NCBI RefSeq assembly: GCF_038562415.1
Contig: NZ_JBCFBA010000001.1
Location: 310,001 to 374,000 of the forward strand
DNA length: 64,000 nt
Source: Solidesulfovibrio sp.
Lineage (GTDB): Bacteria; Desulfobacterota; Desulfovibrionia; Desulfovibrionales; Desulfovibrionaceae
Reading direction: 5' to 3'
The stretch's first letter is position 1. The number at the start of each line of letters is the position of its first letter. The notes under the pieces are model-generated. The model was not told the origin of the DNA. It made no database searches and was given only the letters and a program-made list of their open reading frames with translations. Positions 9,845-18,740 of the stretch are shown one piece after another. The position numbers and the translations under genes were made by a program.

Positions 9845-11044
9845 GTGCTCACGCGCCCCCAACTCGAAAAATACGCCGATGTCCTGCTCTGGGGCCTGAC
9901 CACCTCCCGGGTCGAGCCCTACAAGCCCGGCGACGTGGTCCTGGTCCAGTTCGAACTGCCCGCCTTGCGCCTGGCCGAGGCCGTCTACGCCAAACTGCTG
10001 GCCCGGGGGCTCAACCCCGTGCCCCGGCTGGCCCTGACCCCGCGCATGGAAAAGGATTTCTACACCGTGGCCGACGAGGCCCAGCTCGTCTTCCAGGCCC
10101 CGGGCCAGGCCGTGCTCCACGAAAACGTCCACGGCGCCATGCATCTGCTCGCCCCGGAAAGCCTGACCCACTTAAGCGCCGTCGACCCCAAGCGCATCGC
10201 CGCCGCGGCCGTGGCCCGAAAGCCCCTGCGCGACATCCTGGTGCGCCGGGAGGAGAAGGGCGAGTTCGGCTGGACCCTGTGCCTGTATCCCACCCGCGAG
10301 CTGGCCGAAAAAGCCGGCATGACCGCCCGGGAATACGCCGCCCAGGTCACGGCCGCCTGCTTCCTCAAGGAGGCCGAACCCGTGGCCGTGTGGCGCGGGC
10401 TCTACGAGGAGGCCCGGGAGATCAAGTCCTGGCTGGACAGCCTCGAGGCGGTCTCGCTTCGCGTCGAATCCGACCACGTGGACCTGACCGTCACCCCGGG
10501 CGAACACCGCCGCTGGCTGGGGCTTTCCGGCCACAACATCCCGAGCTTCGAGATCTTTACCTCCCCGGATTGGCGCGGCACCTCGGGCCGGTACTACGCC
10601 GACCAGCCGTCGTACCGCAGCGGCAACTACGTCAAGGGCGTGCGCCTGACCTTCGAGGCCGGCGTGGTCACCGAAATCGCGGCCGAGCAGGGCGAGGCCT
10701 TCGTGCGCAAGCAGTTGGCCATGGACCCCGGCGCCTCGCGCCTGGGCGAATTCTCGCTGACCGACAGGCGCTTCTCCAAGATCGACCGCTTTATGGCCAA
10801 CACGCTGTACGACGAAAACTTCGGCGGGCCGCACGGAAACTGCCACGTGGCCGTGGGAAGCTCCTATTCCGACACCTTTAACGGCGACCCGGCCGGCCTC
10901 GACGGCGCCCGCAAGGAAGCCCTGGGATTCAACGACTCGGCCCTGCACTGGGACCTGGTCAACACCGAGCCCAAGCGCGTGCGCGCCCGCCTGGCCGACG
11001 GCCGCGAGACCACGATTTATGAGGACGGCCAATTCCGGTATTGA
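9845..11044 (+). CDS. M29 family aminopeptidase
   Basis: A 399-residue cytosolic metallo-aminopeptidase of the thermophilic aminopeptidase (AmpS/PepS) family, which removes N-terminal residues from peptides. Family hallmarks are the N-terminal [12 protein letters not shown], the metal-ligand region [13 protein letters not shown], and the C-terminal [20 protein letters not shown] use the GTG at 9845, preceded by AAAAAGGAA; the frame is open upstream to 9770 without a better site. It is transcribed away from infA. Confidence 0.88.
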   Translation: MLTRPQLEKYADVLLWGLTTSRVEPYKPGDVVLVQFELPALRLAEAVYAKLLARGLNPVPRLALTPRMEKDFYTVADEAQLVFQAPGQAVLHENVHGAMHLLAPESLTHLSAVDPKRIAAAAVARKPLRDILVRREEKGEFGWTLCLYPTRELAEKAGMTAREYAAQVTAACFLKEAEPVAVWRGLYEEAREIKSWLDSLEAVSLRVESDHVDLTVTPGEHRRWLGLSGHNIPSFEIFTSPDWRGTSGRYYADQPSYRSGNYVKGVRLTFEAGVVTEIAAEQGEAFVRKQLAMDPGASRLGEFSLTDRRFSKIDRFMANTLYDENFGGPHGNCHVAVGSSYSDTFNGDPAGLDGARKEALGFNDSALHWDLVNTEPKRVRARLADGRETTIYEDGQFRY

Positions 11045-11122
11045 CGTCGCCGCCAAGGCACCGTAATCGCGGCCTTGTCGGGGCCGTTCCCGGGGAAGGG
11101 GAGCGGTTTTAAGGAGATGCCC

Positions 11123-11605
11123 ATGCGCGCCGTGCTGTTTTCGTTGCTGGCCGTCTTTGTCGTTTGGTCCGGCCCGGCCTTGGCCGGCCCCAAGGCCAGC
11201 CCGGATATCAAGGGCTGGGAAAAGGGCGGCGAATACGACCGCCTCTTCGATCCCAAGGAAGCCGATTCCCTCAAGGGCCGGGTGGTCAAGATCCTGGACA
11301 TCAAGCCCCTGCCCGGCATGGCCCCGGGCATCGGGCTCCAGCTCGAGGACAAGAAGGACAAGACCCTGGAACTCATCCACCTCGGCCCCAAGGAGTTCGT
11401 GGACCTCGGCGCCATCGGCCTCAAGGAGGGCGACCAGGTCAAGGTCATGGGCGCCTGGGCCGAAATGGACGGCCAGGATGTGCTCATGGCCACCAAGGTC
11501 AAAAAGGACGAGAATGTCCAGCTCAAGGTCCGGCGCACCAAGGACGGCTTTCCTTTCTGGAGCATGACCCCGGAGGAGCGCAAGGCCGAAAGTTCCGGGG
11601 ATTGA
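11123..11605 (+). CDS. Exported protein with a possible OB-fold domain
   Basis: A 160-residue protein with a clear signal peptide (about residues 1-20, ending GPALAGP). The mature domain (LKGRVVKILDIKPLPG, IHLGPKEFVDLG, EGDQVKVMGAWAEM, DVLMATKVKKDENVQLKVRR) alternates short strands in the way of small periplasmic OB folds, which often bind ligands or metals. That is inference from pattern only. AAGGAG at 11111-11116 gives the ATG at 11123 the best spacing over a nearer ATG at 11117. Confidence 0.65.
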   Translation: MRAVLFSLLAVFVVWSGPALAGPKASPDIKGWEKGGEYDRLFDPKEADSLKGRVVKILDIKPLPGMAPGIGLQLEDKKDKTLELIHLGPKEFVDLGAIGLKEGDQVKVMGAWAEMDGQDVLMATKVKKDENVQLKVRRTKDGFPFWSMTPEERKAESSGD

Positions 11606-11727
11606 CCCGGAAGCGGTTTTTTTGGCTCGACGCCCTTGCCCAACCCGGGCGCGATTGGATAGATGTCCGAAGATAGGGTCGTACTGCCGCCGCCCGCGCG
11701 GTCACATTCAAAACGGGAGCTTGCCGC

Positions 11728-12204
11728 ATGGAGGAAACCCTCAAGAAACAGGATGCCGAGCTGCTCCAACTCGTCACATTCAGCATCGGCGAGGAGGAGT
11801 TCGGCGTCGATATCCTCAGCGTGCAGGAAATCATCCGCATGATGGATATCACCAAGGTCCCGCGCGCCCCGGAATTCGTCGAGGGCGTCATCAACCTGCG
11901 GGGCAAGGTCATCCCCATCATCGACCTGCGCCGGCGTTTCGGCCTGGCCACCCGGGACCACGACAAGCACACCCGGATCATCGTCATTGAAATCAACAAC
12001 ATGATTGTTGGATTCGTGGTCGATTCCGTTTCCGAGGTCCTGCGCATACCCGCCAGCACGGTGGAGCCGCCGCCACCGGTCGTCTCCGGCTTGGAATCGG
12101 AATACATCAGCGGCGTGGGCAAGCTGGAAGACCGCCTGCTCATCCTGCTCGACCTCAACAAGCTTCTGTCCGGCGAAGAACGCGACATGCTCGGTTCCTT
12201 CTAG
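11728..12204 (+). CDS. cheW: Chemotaxis adaptor CheW
   Basis: A 158-residue SH3-like adaptor that couples chemoreceptors to the CheA kinase. The family pattern is plain: LVTFSIGEEEFGVDILSVQE, RAPEFVEGVINLRGKVIPII, then VGFVVDSVSEVLRIPAS and a C-terminal DRLLILLDLNKLL. GGGAG about 8 bases upstream supports the ATG. No other chemotaxis gene is nearby, so this is an orphan cheW, and Desulfovibrio-type genomes often carry several. A hairpin follows the stop. Confidence 0.93.
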   Translation: MEETLKKQDAELLQLVTFSIGEEEFGVDILSVQEIIRMMDITKVPRAPEFVEGVINLRGKVIPIIDLRRRFGLATRDHDKHTRIIVIEINNMIVGFVVDSVSEVLRIPASTVEPPPPVVSGLESEYISGVGKLEDRLLILLDLNKLLSGEERDMLGSF

Positions 12205-12210
12205 TTTTAC

Positions 12211-12240
12211 CCCCTGGAAACCCGGCTCGGGTTTCCGGGG
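12211..12240 (+). terminator. Hairpin after cheW, possible terminator
   Basis: An inverted repeat, GGAAACCCG then CGGGTTTCC flanked by pairing C and G runs, forms a stem of about 13 bp with a three-base loop just after the cheW stop. No T-run follows, so it may be a weak or factor-assisted terminator. Confidence 0.45.
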
Positions 12241-12416
12241 TCACGACGAATACCGTACCGTCGCCGCCAGGGGCATGCCCGTGACGACGACACAAGGCGA
12301 GGCCCGGCCACGGCCGTGAACGCCGGCCATGGCCGGCCTCGCCTCGATTCGGCGGCGCGCGGCGCCGCATCCGCAGCCGGCGCCGCGCACGTGGCGACGG
12401 CCATCCCGCGTTTCCC

Positions 12417-15400
12417 ATGAGGCTCGCTTTGTCCCGCACCACACCCCTTGCCGCGCTCCTGGACAGCCCCGATTCCGTCTCGGTCTACAAAAGCGGCCCG
12501 GCCACCCTGGCCTTTCTCGCCGCCGAGGCCCTCGCGCGCGGCCGGTCCGTGGTGGTCACCACCCCGGGCCACAACGAACTGTCCCGCATCGCCGCCCTGC
12601 TGGAACTGGTGGCCCCGGCCGGAACCGGCAGCCTGTGGGGCCGCTCGGTCATGACCTTGCCGTCCTACGCCCCGGGCGCGCCGAGCGGTTCCTTCTGGGC
12701 CCGGCGCATGGCTTTCCTGGCCCATGCCGCCCTGGGGAGCGGGCCGCGGGCCTTCCTGTTTTCCGCCGACAACCTCCTGCCCAAATGGCCGCCCTTGCGG
12801 TCCCTGGAAGGCAACGTCCTGACCGTGGCCGTGGGCGAGGAGCTGCCCCGGGATTTGGTGGCCGAGCAGGCCGTGCTGTGGGGCTACAAGCGCACGCCCA
12901 TGGTCACCAACCCCGGGGAATTCTCGCTGCGCGGCGACATCCTGGACATCTTCCCGCCGGGCTACGAGAACCCGCTACGCCTGGAATTTTTCGGCGACAC
13001 GGTGGAGGCCGCCCGCCGCTTCGACGCCGGCTCCCAGCGCTCCCTGGCCGAGCTGCCCGAGGCCGTGCTCGTGCCGGCCGCGCCGGCCGTGCTCTCGGAA
13101 ACCTTCAAGGAGGAGGCGGCCCGGCTCTGGGAGGTCATCGCCGGTACCGGCGAACTGCACCGGGCGGCCAAGGCCCGGCTCGAAGCCGCCGTGGAGGCCG
13201 CCGACGGCTGTCTGTGGCCCGGGCTGTATTACGAAAAACCGGCCGAACTGTCCGACTGGTTCCCGGACGACGCCGTCTGGATCGTCTGCGACGCCGGCAA
13301 GGTCAAGGAGCGCCTGGAAGAGACGGAGCATGCCTGGCGCCGCTTCTTCGAGGGCGAAACCAAGGAGCGGGGCCATCCCTGGCCGAGCGCCCGGGTGTTG
13401 TGGCCCGAGAACATGGCCCGCAAGGCCCTGGTGGCCGGCCGGCGCGTCCTGTTCGAGGACCTGGTCATGGGCCGGGGCCGCCACGGGCCGGACCTGCCCG
13501 AAAAGGCCCTGGAGCGCTTCGGCGACTTGTTCTGGAAGCCCGGCTCGGACAAGCGCCCCTGGACGACGCTCACCGCCGCCCTCAAGGAATGGAACGGCCA
13601 CGGCCAGACCATCCTGTCGTTTCACGGCGAGCGCTCCCGCAAGAAGTTTCTCCAGATGATCGAGCCCGAAGGGCTGGCCTTTCGCACGAGCTATTCCCCC
13701 GGCGAGACCGGGCTGTTCGCGCTCCTCTCGGGCCTGCGCCACGGCATGGAGCTGCCCTGGCGCGACACCCGCATCCTGGCCGAGGACATCCTCCACCCCG
13801 AATCCTCGGGCGGCGAGGCCGGCCGCGGCCGGGACAAGGACTTCAAGGGCCTGGCCTCCTTCGACGACATCCGCCCCGGCGACCTGGTCGTGCACCGCGA
13901 CTACGGCGTGGGCTCCTTCGAGGGCCTCACGCGCATGACCGTGGACGCCACGGGCGGCGACTACCTGCTGCTGGTTTTCGCCGACGAGGACAAGCTGTAT
14001 CTCCCGGCCGACCGCCTGGGCCTGCTCCAGCGCTACAAGGGGCCGGAGGGCATTTCCCCGCCGCTCGACCGCCTGGGCGGGGCGCGCTGGAAGTCCGTGC
14101 GCGAGCGGGCCAAAAAAGCCATCGAGCGCATCGCCGCCGACTTAGTCGAGATGTATGCCTACCGCCAGGTGGCCAAGGGCTACGCCTACGGTCCCACCAA
14201 CGAGCTCTACCTGGAATTCGAGGCCACCTTCGGCTTCGAGGAGACGCCGGACCAGGAAAAGGCCATCGGCGAGGTGCTGGCCGACATGGAGCGGCCCGAG
14301 CCCATGGACCGCCTGGTGTGCGGCGACGTGGGCTTCGGCAAGACCGAGGTGGCCCTGCGTGCCGCCTTCCGGGCCGTGCTCGACGGCAAGCAGGTGGCCA
14401 TGCTCTGCCCGACCACGGTGCTGGCCGAGCAGCACTACCAGAATTTCGCCGCCCGCCTGGAAGGGTTCCCCGTGCGGGTGGAGATGCTCTCGCGCTTCGT
14501 TACGCCCAAGCGGCGCAAGGTCATCCTCGACGCCGTGGCCCGGGGCGAGGTGGACATCCTGGTCGGCACCCACCGCATCCTCTCGGCCGACGTGACCATC
14601 CCCAACATCGGCCTTTTAATCCTCGACGAGGAGCAGCGCTTCGGCGTCAAGCACAAGGAGCGCCTCAAGGCCTTCAAGAAGAACATCGACGCGCTCACGC
14701 TCACGGCCACGCCCATCCCGCGCACGCTCCAGCTGTCCCTTTCCGGGGTGCGGGGCCTGTCGGTCATCGAGACCCCGCCGGCCGAGCGCAAGGCCGTGGA
14801 AACGGCCCTGGTCGAGCGCGACGAGGCCTTTTTGCGCGAGGTCCTGCGCCGGGAGCTGGAACGCCAGGGCCAGGTCTTCTGGGTCCACAACCGGGTCCAG
14901 GGCCTGGAGGAGGTGGCCGCCTACGTCAAGACCCTGGCCCCCGGGGCCAAGGTGGCCATGGCCCACGGCCAGATGTCCGAAACCGCCCTGGAACAGGCCA
15001 TGCACGGCTTCTGGCACGGCGAGACGGACATCCTGGTGTGCACCTCCATCATCGAGTCCGGCCTGGATTTCCCCCGGGCCAATACCCTTGTCGTGGACAA
15101 CGCCCACTGCTTCGGCCTGGGCCAGCTTTACCAGCTGCGCGGCCGGGTGGGCCGCTCGCCGCGCCAGGCCTACGCCTACTTCGTGGTGCCGAGCCTGGAG
15201 AAGGTGCCGGAGCTGGCCCGCAAGCGCCTGCGCGTCATCCTCGACATGGACTACCTCGGCGCCGGCTTCCAGGTGGCCATGGAGGACCTGCGCCTGCGCG
15301 GGGCCGGCAACATCCTGGGCGAGGCCCAGTCCGGGCACATCGCCCGCATCGGCCTGGACATGTTCCTGGAGATGCTGGCCGAGGAAGTGGGGCGGCTTAA

Positions 15401-15881
15401 GGGCGAGCCGGTCAAGGAGCGCACCGAGCCGGAACTGACGCTGGGTGTGGCCGCCCGCATCCCCGAGCGCTACGTGCCCGAGGCCTCCGACCGGCTGCGG
15501 CTCTACAAGGCCCTGTCCACGGCCCGCACCGAGGAGGGGCTGGCCGAGCGCATGGCCGAGATGCGCGACCGCTTCGGCCCGCCGCCCCAGGAAGTGGAGA
15601 ACTTCCGGGCCGTGCTGGCCTTCAAGCAGGTGCTTTCGCGCCTGGGGGCGCGCAAGGCCGAGATCGCGCCCACCCGGCTGACCGTGTCCTTCGAGGCCGA
15701 GGAGGCGGCGGTTTCGCCCGAGCGGCTGGTGGATTTCGCGGCCAGGCGCGGTGACGGGGTCAGGCTTTTGCCGCCGGGCCGGCTGGCCCTGCCGCTCGAC
15801 GCCGCGATTCCCCTGCCCGAGGCCGTGGCCGTCTGGACCCGGGAGCTGACCGGCCTGGCCGGTGAGGGCGGCGCGCCGTGA
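12417..15881 (+). CDS. mfd: Transcription-repair coupling factor Mfd
   Basis: A 1154-residue DNA translocase that removes RNA polymerase stalled at lesions and recruits UvrA. The N-terminal UvrB-like part is followed by the RNA polymerase interaction domain (GDLVVHRDYGVGSFEGL, about residue 488), the helicase core with Walker A GDVGFGKTEVALRAAF (about 637), Walker B DEEQRFGVKHKERLK (about 737) and the TRG motif region TATPIPRTLQLSLSGVRG, and the C-terminal regulatory D7 domain. No strong ribosome binding site is seen before the ATG. Its stop overlaps the start of the SurA-like lipoprotein gene (GTGA). Confidence 0.96.
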   Translation: MRLALSRTTPLAALLDSPDSVSVYKSGPATLAFLAAEALARGRSVVVTTPGHNELSRIAALLELVAPAGTGSLWGRSVMTLPSYAPGAPSGSFWARRMAFLAHAALGSGPRAFLFSADNLLPKWPPLRSLEGNVLTVAVGEELPRDLVAEQAVLWGYKRTPMVTNPGEFSLRGDILDIFPPGYENPLRLEFFGDTVEAARRFDAGSQRSLAELPEAVLVPAAPAVLSETFKEEAARLWEVIAGTGELHRAAKARLEAAVEAADGCLWPGLYYEKPAELSDWFPDDAVWIVCDAGKVKERLEETEHAWRRFFEGETKERGHPWPSARVLWPENMARKALVAGRRVLFEDLVMGRGRHGPDLPEKALERFGDLFWKPGSDKRPWTTLTAALKEWNGHGQTILSFHGERSRKKFLQMIEPEGLAFRTSYSPGETGLFALLSGLRHGMELPWRDTRILAEDILHPESSGGEAGRGRDKDFKGLASFDDIRPGDLVVHRDYGVGSFEGLTRMTVDATGGDYLLLVFADEDKLYLPADRLGLLQRYKGPEGISPPLDRLGGARWKSVRERAKKAIERIAADLVEMYAYRQVAKGYAYGPTNELYLEFEATFGFEETPDQEKAIGEVLADMERPEPMDRLVCGDVGFGKTEVALRAAFRAVLDGKQVAMLCPTTVLAEQHYQNFAARLEGFPVRVEMLSRFVTPKRRKVILDAVARGEVDILVGTHRILSADVTIPNIGLLILDEEQRFGVKHKERLKAFKKNIDALTLTATPIPRTLQLSLSGVRGLSVIETPPAERKAVETALVERDEAFLREVLRRELERQGQVFWVHNRVQGLEEVAAYVKTLAPGAKVAMAHGQMSETALEQAMHGFWHGETDILVCTSIIESGLDFPRANTLVVDNAHCFGLGQLYQLRGRVGRSPRQAYAYFVVPSLEKVPELARKRLRVILDMDYLGAGFQVAMEDLRLRGAGNILGEAQSGHIARIGLDMFLEMLAEEVGRLKGEPVKERTEPELTLGVAARIPERYVPEASDRLRLYKALSTARTEEGLAERMAEMRDRFGPPPQEVENFRAVLAFKQVLSRLGARKAEIAPTRLTVSFEAEEAAVSPERLVDFAARRGDGVRLLPPGRLALPLDAAIPLPEAVAVWTRELTGLAGEGGAP

Positions 15882-17479
15882 GGCGGCCGGGCCGTTTGCC
15901 CGCCCGCCTGGCGGCGCTCGCCCTGGCGGCCTGCCTGGGCCTTGGCGGTTGCGGCGGCGACGTGGCCGAGGAGCCGGGCGTGGTGGCCGTGGTCGGCGGC
16001 GAGGCCATCCGCCTGGCCGATGTCGAGGCCCGCCACGACCTTTCGCGCCTCGGTCGGCCCGAGGCCGACAATCCCGCCGTGGAGCGGCTGCGGGCCGAAT
16101 ACGGGGCCGTTGTCGCCGACCTGATCGTGGTGCGGCTCGCCGCCCAGGAACTGGCCCGCCGCAAGCTTTCCGTCACCCGGGCCGAGATCGACGCCGCCGA
16201 GGCCGAAGCCCGGGCCGACTACTCCGACGAGGCCTTTTCGCGCCTGCTCCGCGAGGAGCGCATCGACCTCGCCCGCTGGCGCGAGGTCCTGGCCGACCGC
16301 CTGACCCTGGAGAAGTTCACCCGCGAGGTGCTGCGCCCGGGCGTGCGCGTGGACGTGACCGAAGCGGCCAACTACTACAAGGAACATATCGACGCCTTTG
16401 CCCAGCCGGCCCGGGTCAAGCTGCTGCGGGTGCGCGGCGGCGACCCGGAAGCGGTCAAGGCGGCCCAGGCCGCGGCGCGCAAATCCGGCCCGGCCGGCCT
16501 TGCGGGCCTTTCCGGCCTCAGCGTGGCCGAGGCCGACCTGCCCGAGGCCAACCTGCCGGCCGCCTGGCACGAGGCCGTCAAGGGGGCCAAGGCCGGCGAG
16601 GCCACGGCCGTGTTGCCCGAAGGGAAGGGGGGCGTGTTTTTCGTGGTGCTCTCCCGCCGGCCCGCCGCCGTCCTGGAACCGGCCACGGCCTATTCCCGGG
16701 TCGAGGCGGCGCTTTCGGCCAGAAAGCTCGAAGCGGCCTTCGCCGCCTGGCTCGAGGCCGCCCTGGCCGAGGCCGGAGTGCGGGTCAGCCGGCAACTGCT
16801 GGCCTCGGCCGCCCCGCCGGAAGGCGGGGCCTCGGCCGACAACCTTTCGGCCGACGAACTGGCCCGGGCCCGGGAGGAAGCCGCCGTCCGAGAAGGGCTG
16901 GCCCGGGAAGCCAGAAAGGCCCTGGCCCACAAAGTTCAGGCCTCCCGGGAGGGCGCCGCGCCGGCCGAAGACCGGGCGGCGACCCCGGCGGCAACGTCGT
17001 CCGAGCCTGTCGAAAGGCCCGCCGTGCCGCAATCGGCCTCCGGGACGGCCGGGCCCGACGGTCCCGTGGCCGTGGCCGCGGAGATTCCCCCGGCCGTTTC
17101 GCCGGGCGAAAGCCTGGCCCCGGACGCGGAGTCCGCGCCGGCCGCGCCCGAAGCCCCGGCCCCGGCACCGCCCGAGGCGACGGCGCCCGCCCCGGCCGCC
17201 GCGCCCGGAAACGCCGCGGCCCCGCCGGCCGAGGCGGCGAAAAAGGACGGGGGAGAGGTCGTCCTGAGCGCCATCAAGGCCAGCTGGGTCCTCTACACCG
17301 TCGACGACGGCCAGGAACAGCGGGTCTACCTCAAGCCCGGCAAGCCCGTCAGCGTGGAATACGCGAAAAAACTCGTGGTGCGCCCCGGCAGTCCCAGCGA
17401 GTTCTCCTACCGCGCCGGCGGCCGGGAAACCACGGTCGTGGTCGGGAAAAAGGAGAGCCGCGTCCTGGAATTTCCCTGA
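15878..17479 (+). CDS. SurA-N-like lipoprotein with RodZ-like C-terminal domain
   Basis: A 533-residue envelope protein. It has a lipoprotein signal (lipobox LGGC, Cys about 25), a SurA N-terminal-like chaperone region (EEPGVVAVVGGEAIRLADVE, with a KFTREVLRPGV helix), a weak parvulin-like segment, and a long Ala/Pro/Glu linker (about 300-455). The last 70 residues (SWVLYTVDDGQEQRVYLKPG to the end VLEFP) align with the C-terminal domain of the RodZ-like protein at 18741. The GTG start overlaps the mfd stop by four bases, implying coupling. It is likely a periplasmic folding factor tethered to a membrane; function is inferred from domains only. Confidence 0.72.
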   Translation: MRRPGRLPARLAALALAACLGLGGCGGDVAEEPGVVAVVGGEAIRLADVEARHDLSRLGRPEADNPAVERLRAEYGAVVADLIVVRLAAQELARRKLSVTRAEIDAAEAEARADYSDEAFSRLLREERIDLARWREVLADRLTLEKFTREVLRPGVRVDVTEAANYYKEHIDAFAQPARVKLLRVRGGDPEAVKAAQAAARKSGPAGLAGLSGLSVAEADLPEANLPAAWHEAVKGAKAGEATAVLPEGKGGVFFVVLSRRPAAVLEPATAYSRVEAALSARKLEAAFAAWLEAALAEAGVRVSRQLLASAAPPEGGASADNLSADELARAREEAAVREGLAREARKALAHKVQASREGAAPAEDRAATPAATSSEPVERPAVPQSASGTAGPDGPVAVAAEIPPAVSPGESLAPDAESAPAAPEAPAPAPPEATAPAPAAAPGNAAAPPAEAAKKDGGEVVLSAIKASWVLYTVDDGQEQRVYLKPGKPVSVEYAKKLVVRPGSPSEFSYRAGGRETTVVVGKKESRVLEFP

Positions 17480-17684
17480 GCCAGGCGAGAAACCCGGTCC
17501 GGGCCGCGTTGCCTGGGCAGGCAAAAACGTTTATAGGCCCCGGATACGCTGGCCGTCCGCCTGGGAGTGAGGCTTGGCGGCACGGCCCAAACGCCCGCAA
17601 CGGCATCCGCCGTCCGACCGATACGCGTTGTCGCGGTCGCGTCCAGGCTGCGGTCCTGACGCAACGCCCATCACGGAGGAAGCT

Positions 17685-18674
17685 TTGCCTCGTCTGCCCA
17701 AAATATGCATCGCGCTCGGCCTGCTGCTGGCCATGGCCGCAACCGCCCCGGCGGCGGAACTGGTGGACAGGGTGGTGGCCGTGGTCAACGGCAAGCTCAT
17801 CACCCTTTTCGATCTCAACACCCGCGTGGCCGAACTGGTGCAGCGCACCCAGGGCGTGTCGCTTAAGCCCGACGATCCCCGGGCCGACGAACTGCGGCGC
17901 CAGGTCCTGGACACCATGGTCACCGATCTGCTCATCGAATCCGAGACGGCGCGCCTGAAAATCAACGTTTCGGAAACGGAACTGGACAACCAGATCGACG
18001 AGCTCAAAAAGAAGAACAACCTGACCCAGCAGCAGTTCGTGGCCGAGTTGGCCAAGGAAGGCCTGACGCTGCAGGAATTCCGCAAGCGGCTTCGCGACGA
18101 CAGCATGAAAAAGCGCCTGCTCGGCTACATGGTGCATCGCAAGGTGCTGGTCACCGACGACGAGGTCCGCGATTACTACGAGAAAAACAAGGATTCCCTT
18201 TCGACGACCCGGTCCATCACCGGGCCCAAGGTTTCCGGCAACATCGGCTTCATCATGGTGCCGAATGTCAAGCAGGCCGAGGAACTGCGCGGCAAGATCA
18301 ACAGCGGCGCCCTGAGCTTCGCCGAGGCGGCCAAGAAGTTTTCCGTCGGCCCCGGCCGCGACCAGGGCGGCGACCTCGGCGACGTCCAGGTCAAGGACCT
18401 GGCGCCGCCCCTGCGCGACGCCCTGGGCGCCGTGCCCGCCGGCCAGGTCAGCGCGCCGGTCATGCTCGACGGCAAGGCCGTCCTGCTGGTCATGCGCACC
18501 GGCGCGGCCGCCAAGCCGGCCCCCGCGCCGGCGGCGCCCCCGGCGGGCGGTCCGGGCTACGACGGCGTCAAGGACCAGATTCAGGAAACCCTGTACAAGG
18601 AAAAATTTGACAAGCTTTTTCAGGCGTATATCGACAACTTGCGCTCCAAGGCCGTTGTCGAGATCAAGCTGTAG
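17685..18674 (+). CDS. surA: Periplasmic peptidyl-prolyl isomerase/chaperone SurA
   Basis: A 329-residue exported protein that escorts outer membrane proteins. It has a signal peptide (CIALGLLLAMAATAPAA), the SurA N-terminal domain (LVDRVVAVVNGKLITLFDLN) and one parvulin domain (NIGFIMVPNVKQAEELRGKI, then FSVGPGRDQGGDLGDV). It is shorter than E. coli SurA, which has two parvulin domains. I chose the TTG at 17685 since GGAGGA lies just upstream; the frame is open to 17574 but with no ribosome binding site. It lies between another SurA-like gene and rodZ. Confidence 0.85.
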   Translation: MPRLPKICIALGLLLAMAATAPAAELVDRVVAVVNGKLITLFDLNTRVAELVQRTQGVSLKPDDPRADELRRQVLDTMVTDLLIESETARLKINVSETELDNQIDELKKKNNLTQQQFVAELAKEGLTLQEFRKRLRDDSMKKRLLGYMVHRKVLVTDDEVRDYYEKNKDSLSTTRSITGPKVSGNIGFIMVPNVKQAEELRGKINSGALSFAEAAKKFSVGPGRDQGGDLGDVQVKDLAPPLRDALGAVPAGQVSAPVMLDGKAVLLVMRTGAAAKPAPAPAAPPAGGPGYDGVKDQIQETLYKEKFDKLFQAYIDNLRSKAVVEIKL

Positions 18675-18740
18675 CCTGCCCCGCCCGGCACTTCCGGGGT
18701 CTCCCGCCCCGGGCGTCGTGGTCACGGAGGAATTTTTTTT

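Noticed and set aside
11620-11645. A sigma-54-like TTGGCTCG...TTGC before cheW
   Set aside because: The GG to GC spacing is 12 bases and not the required 10, so it is unlikely to be bound.
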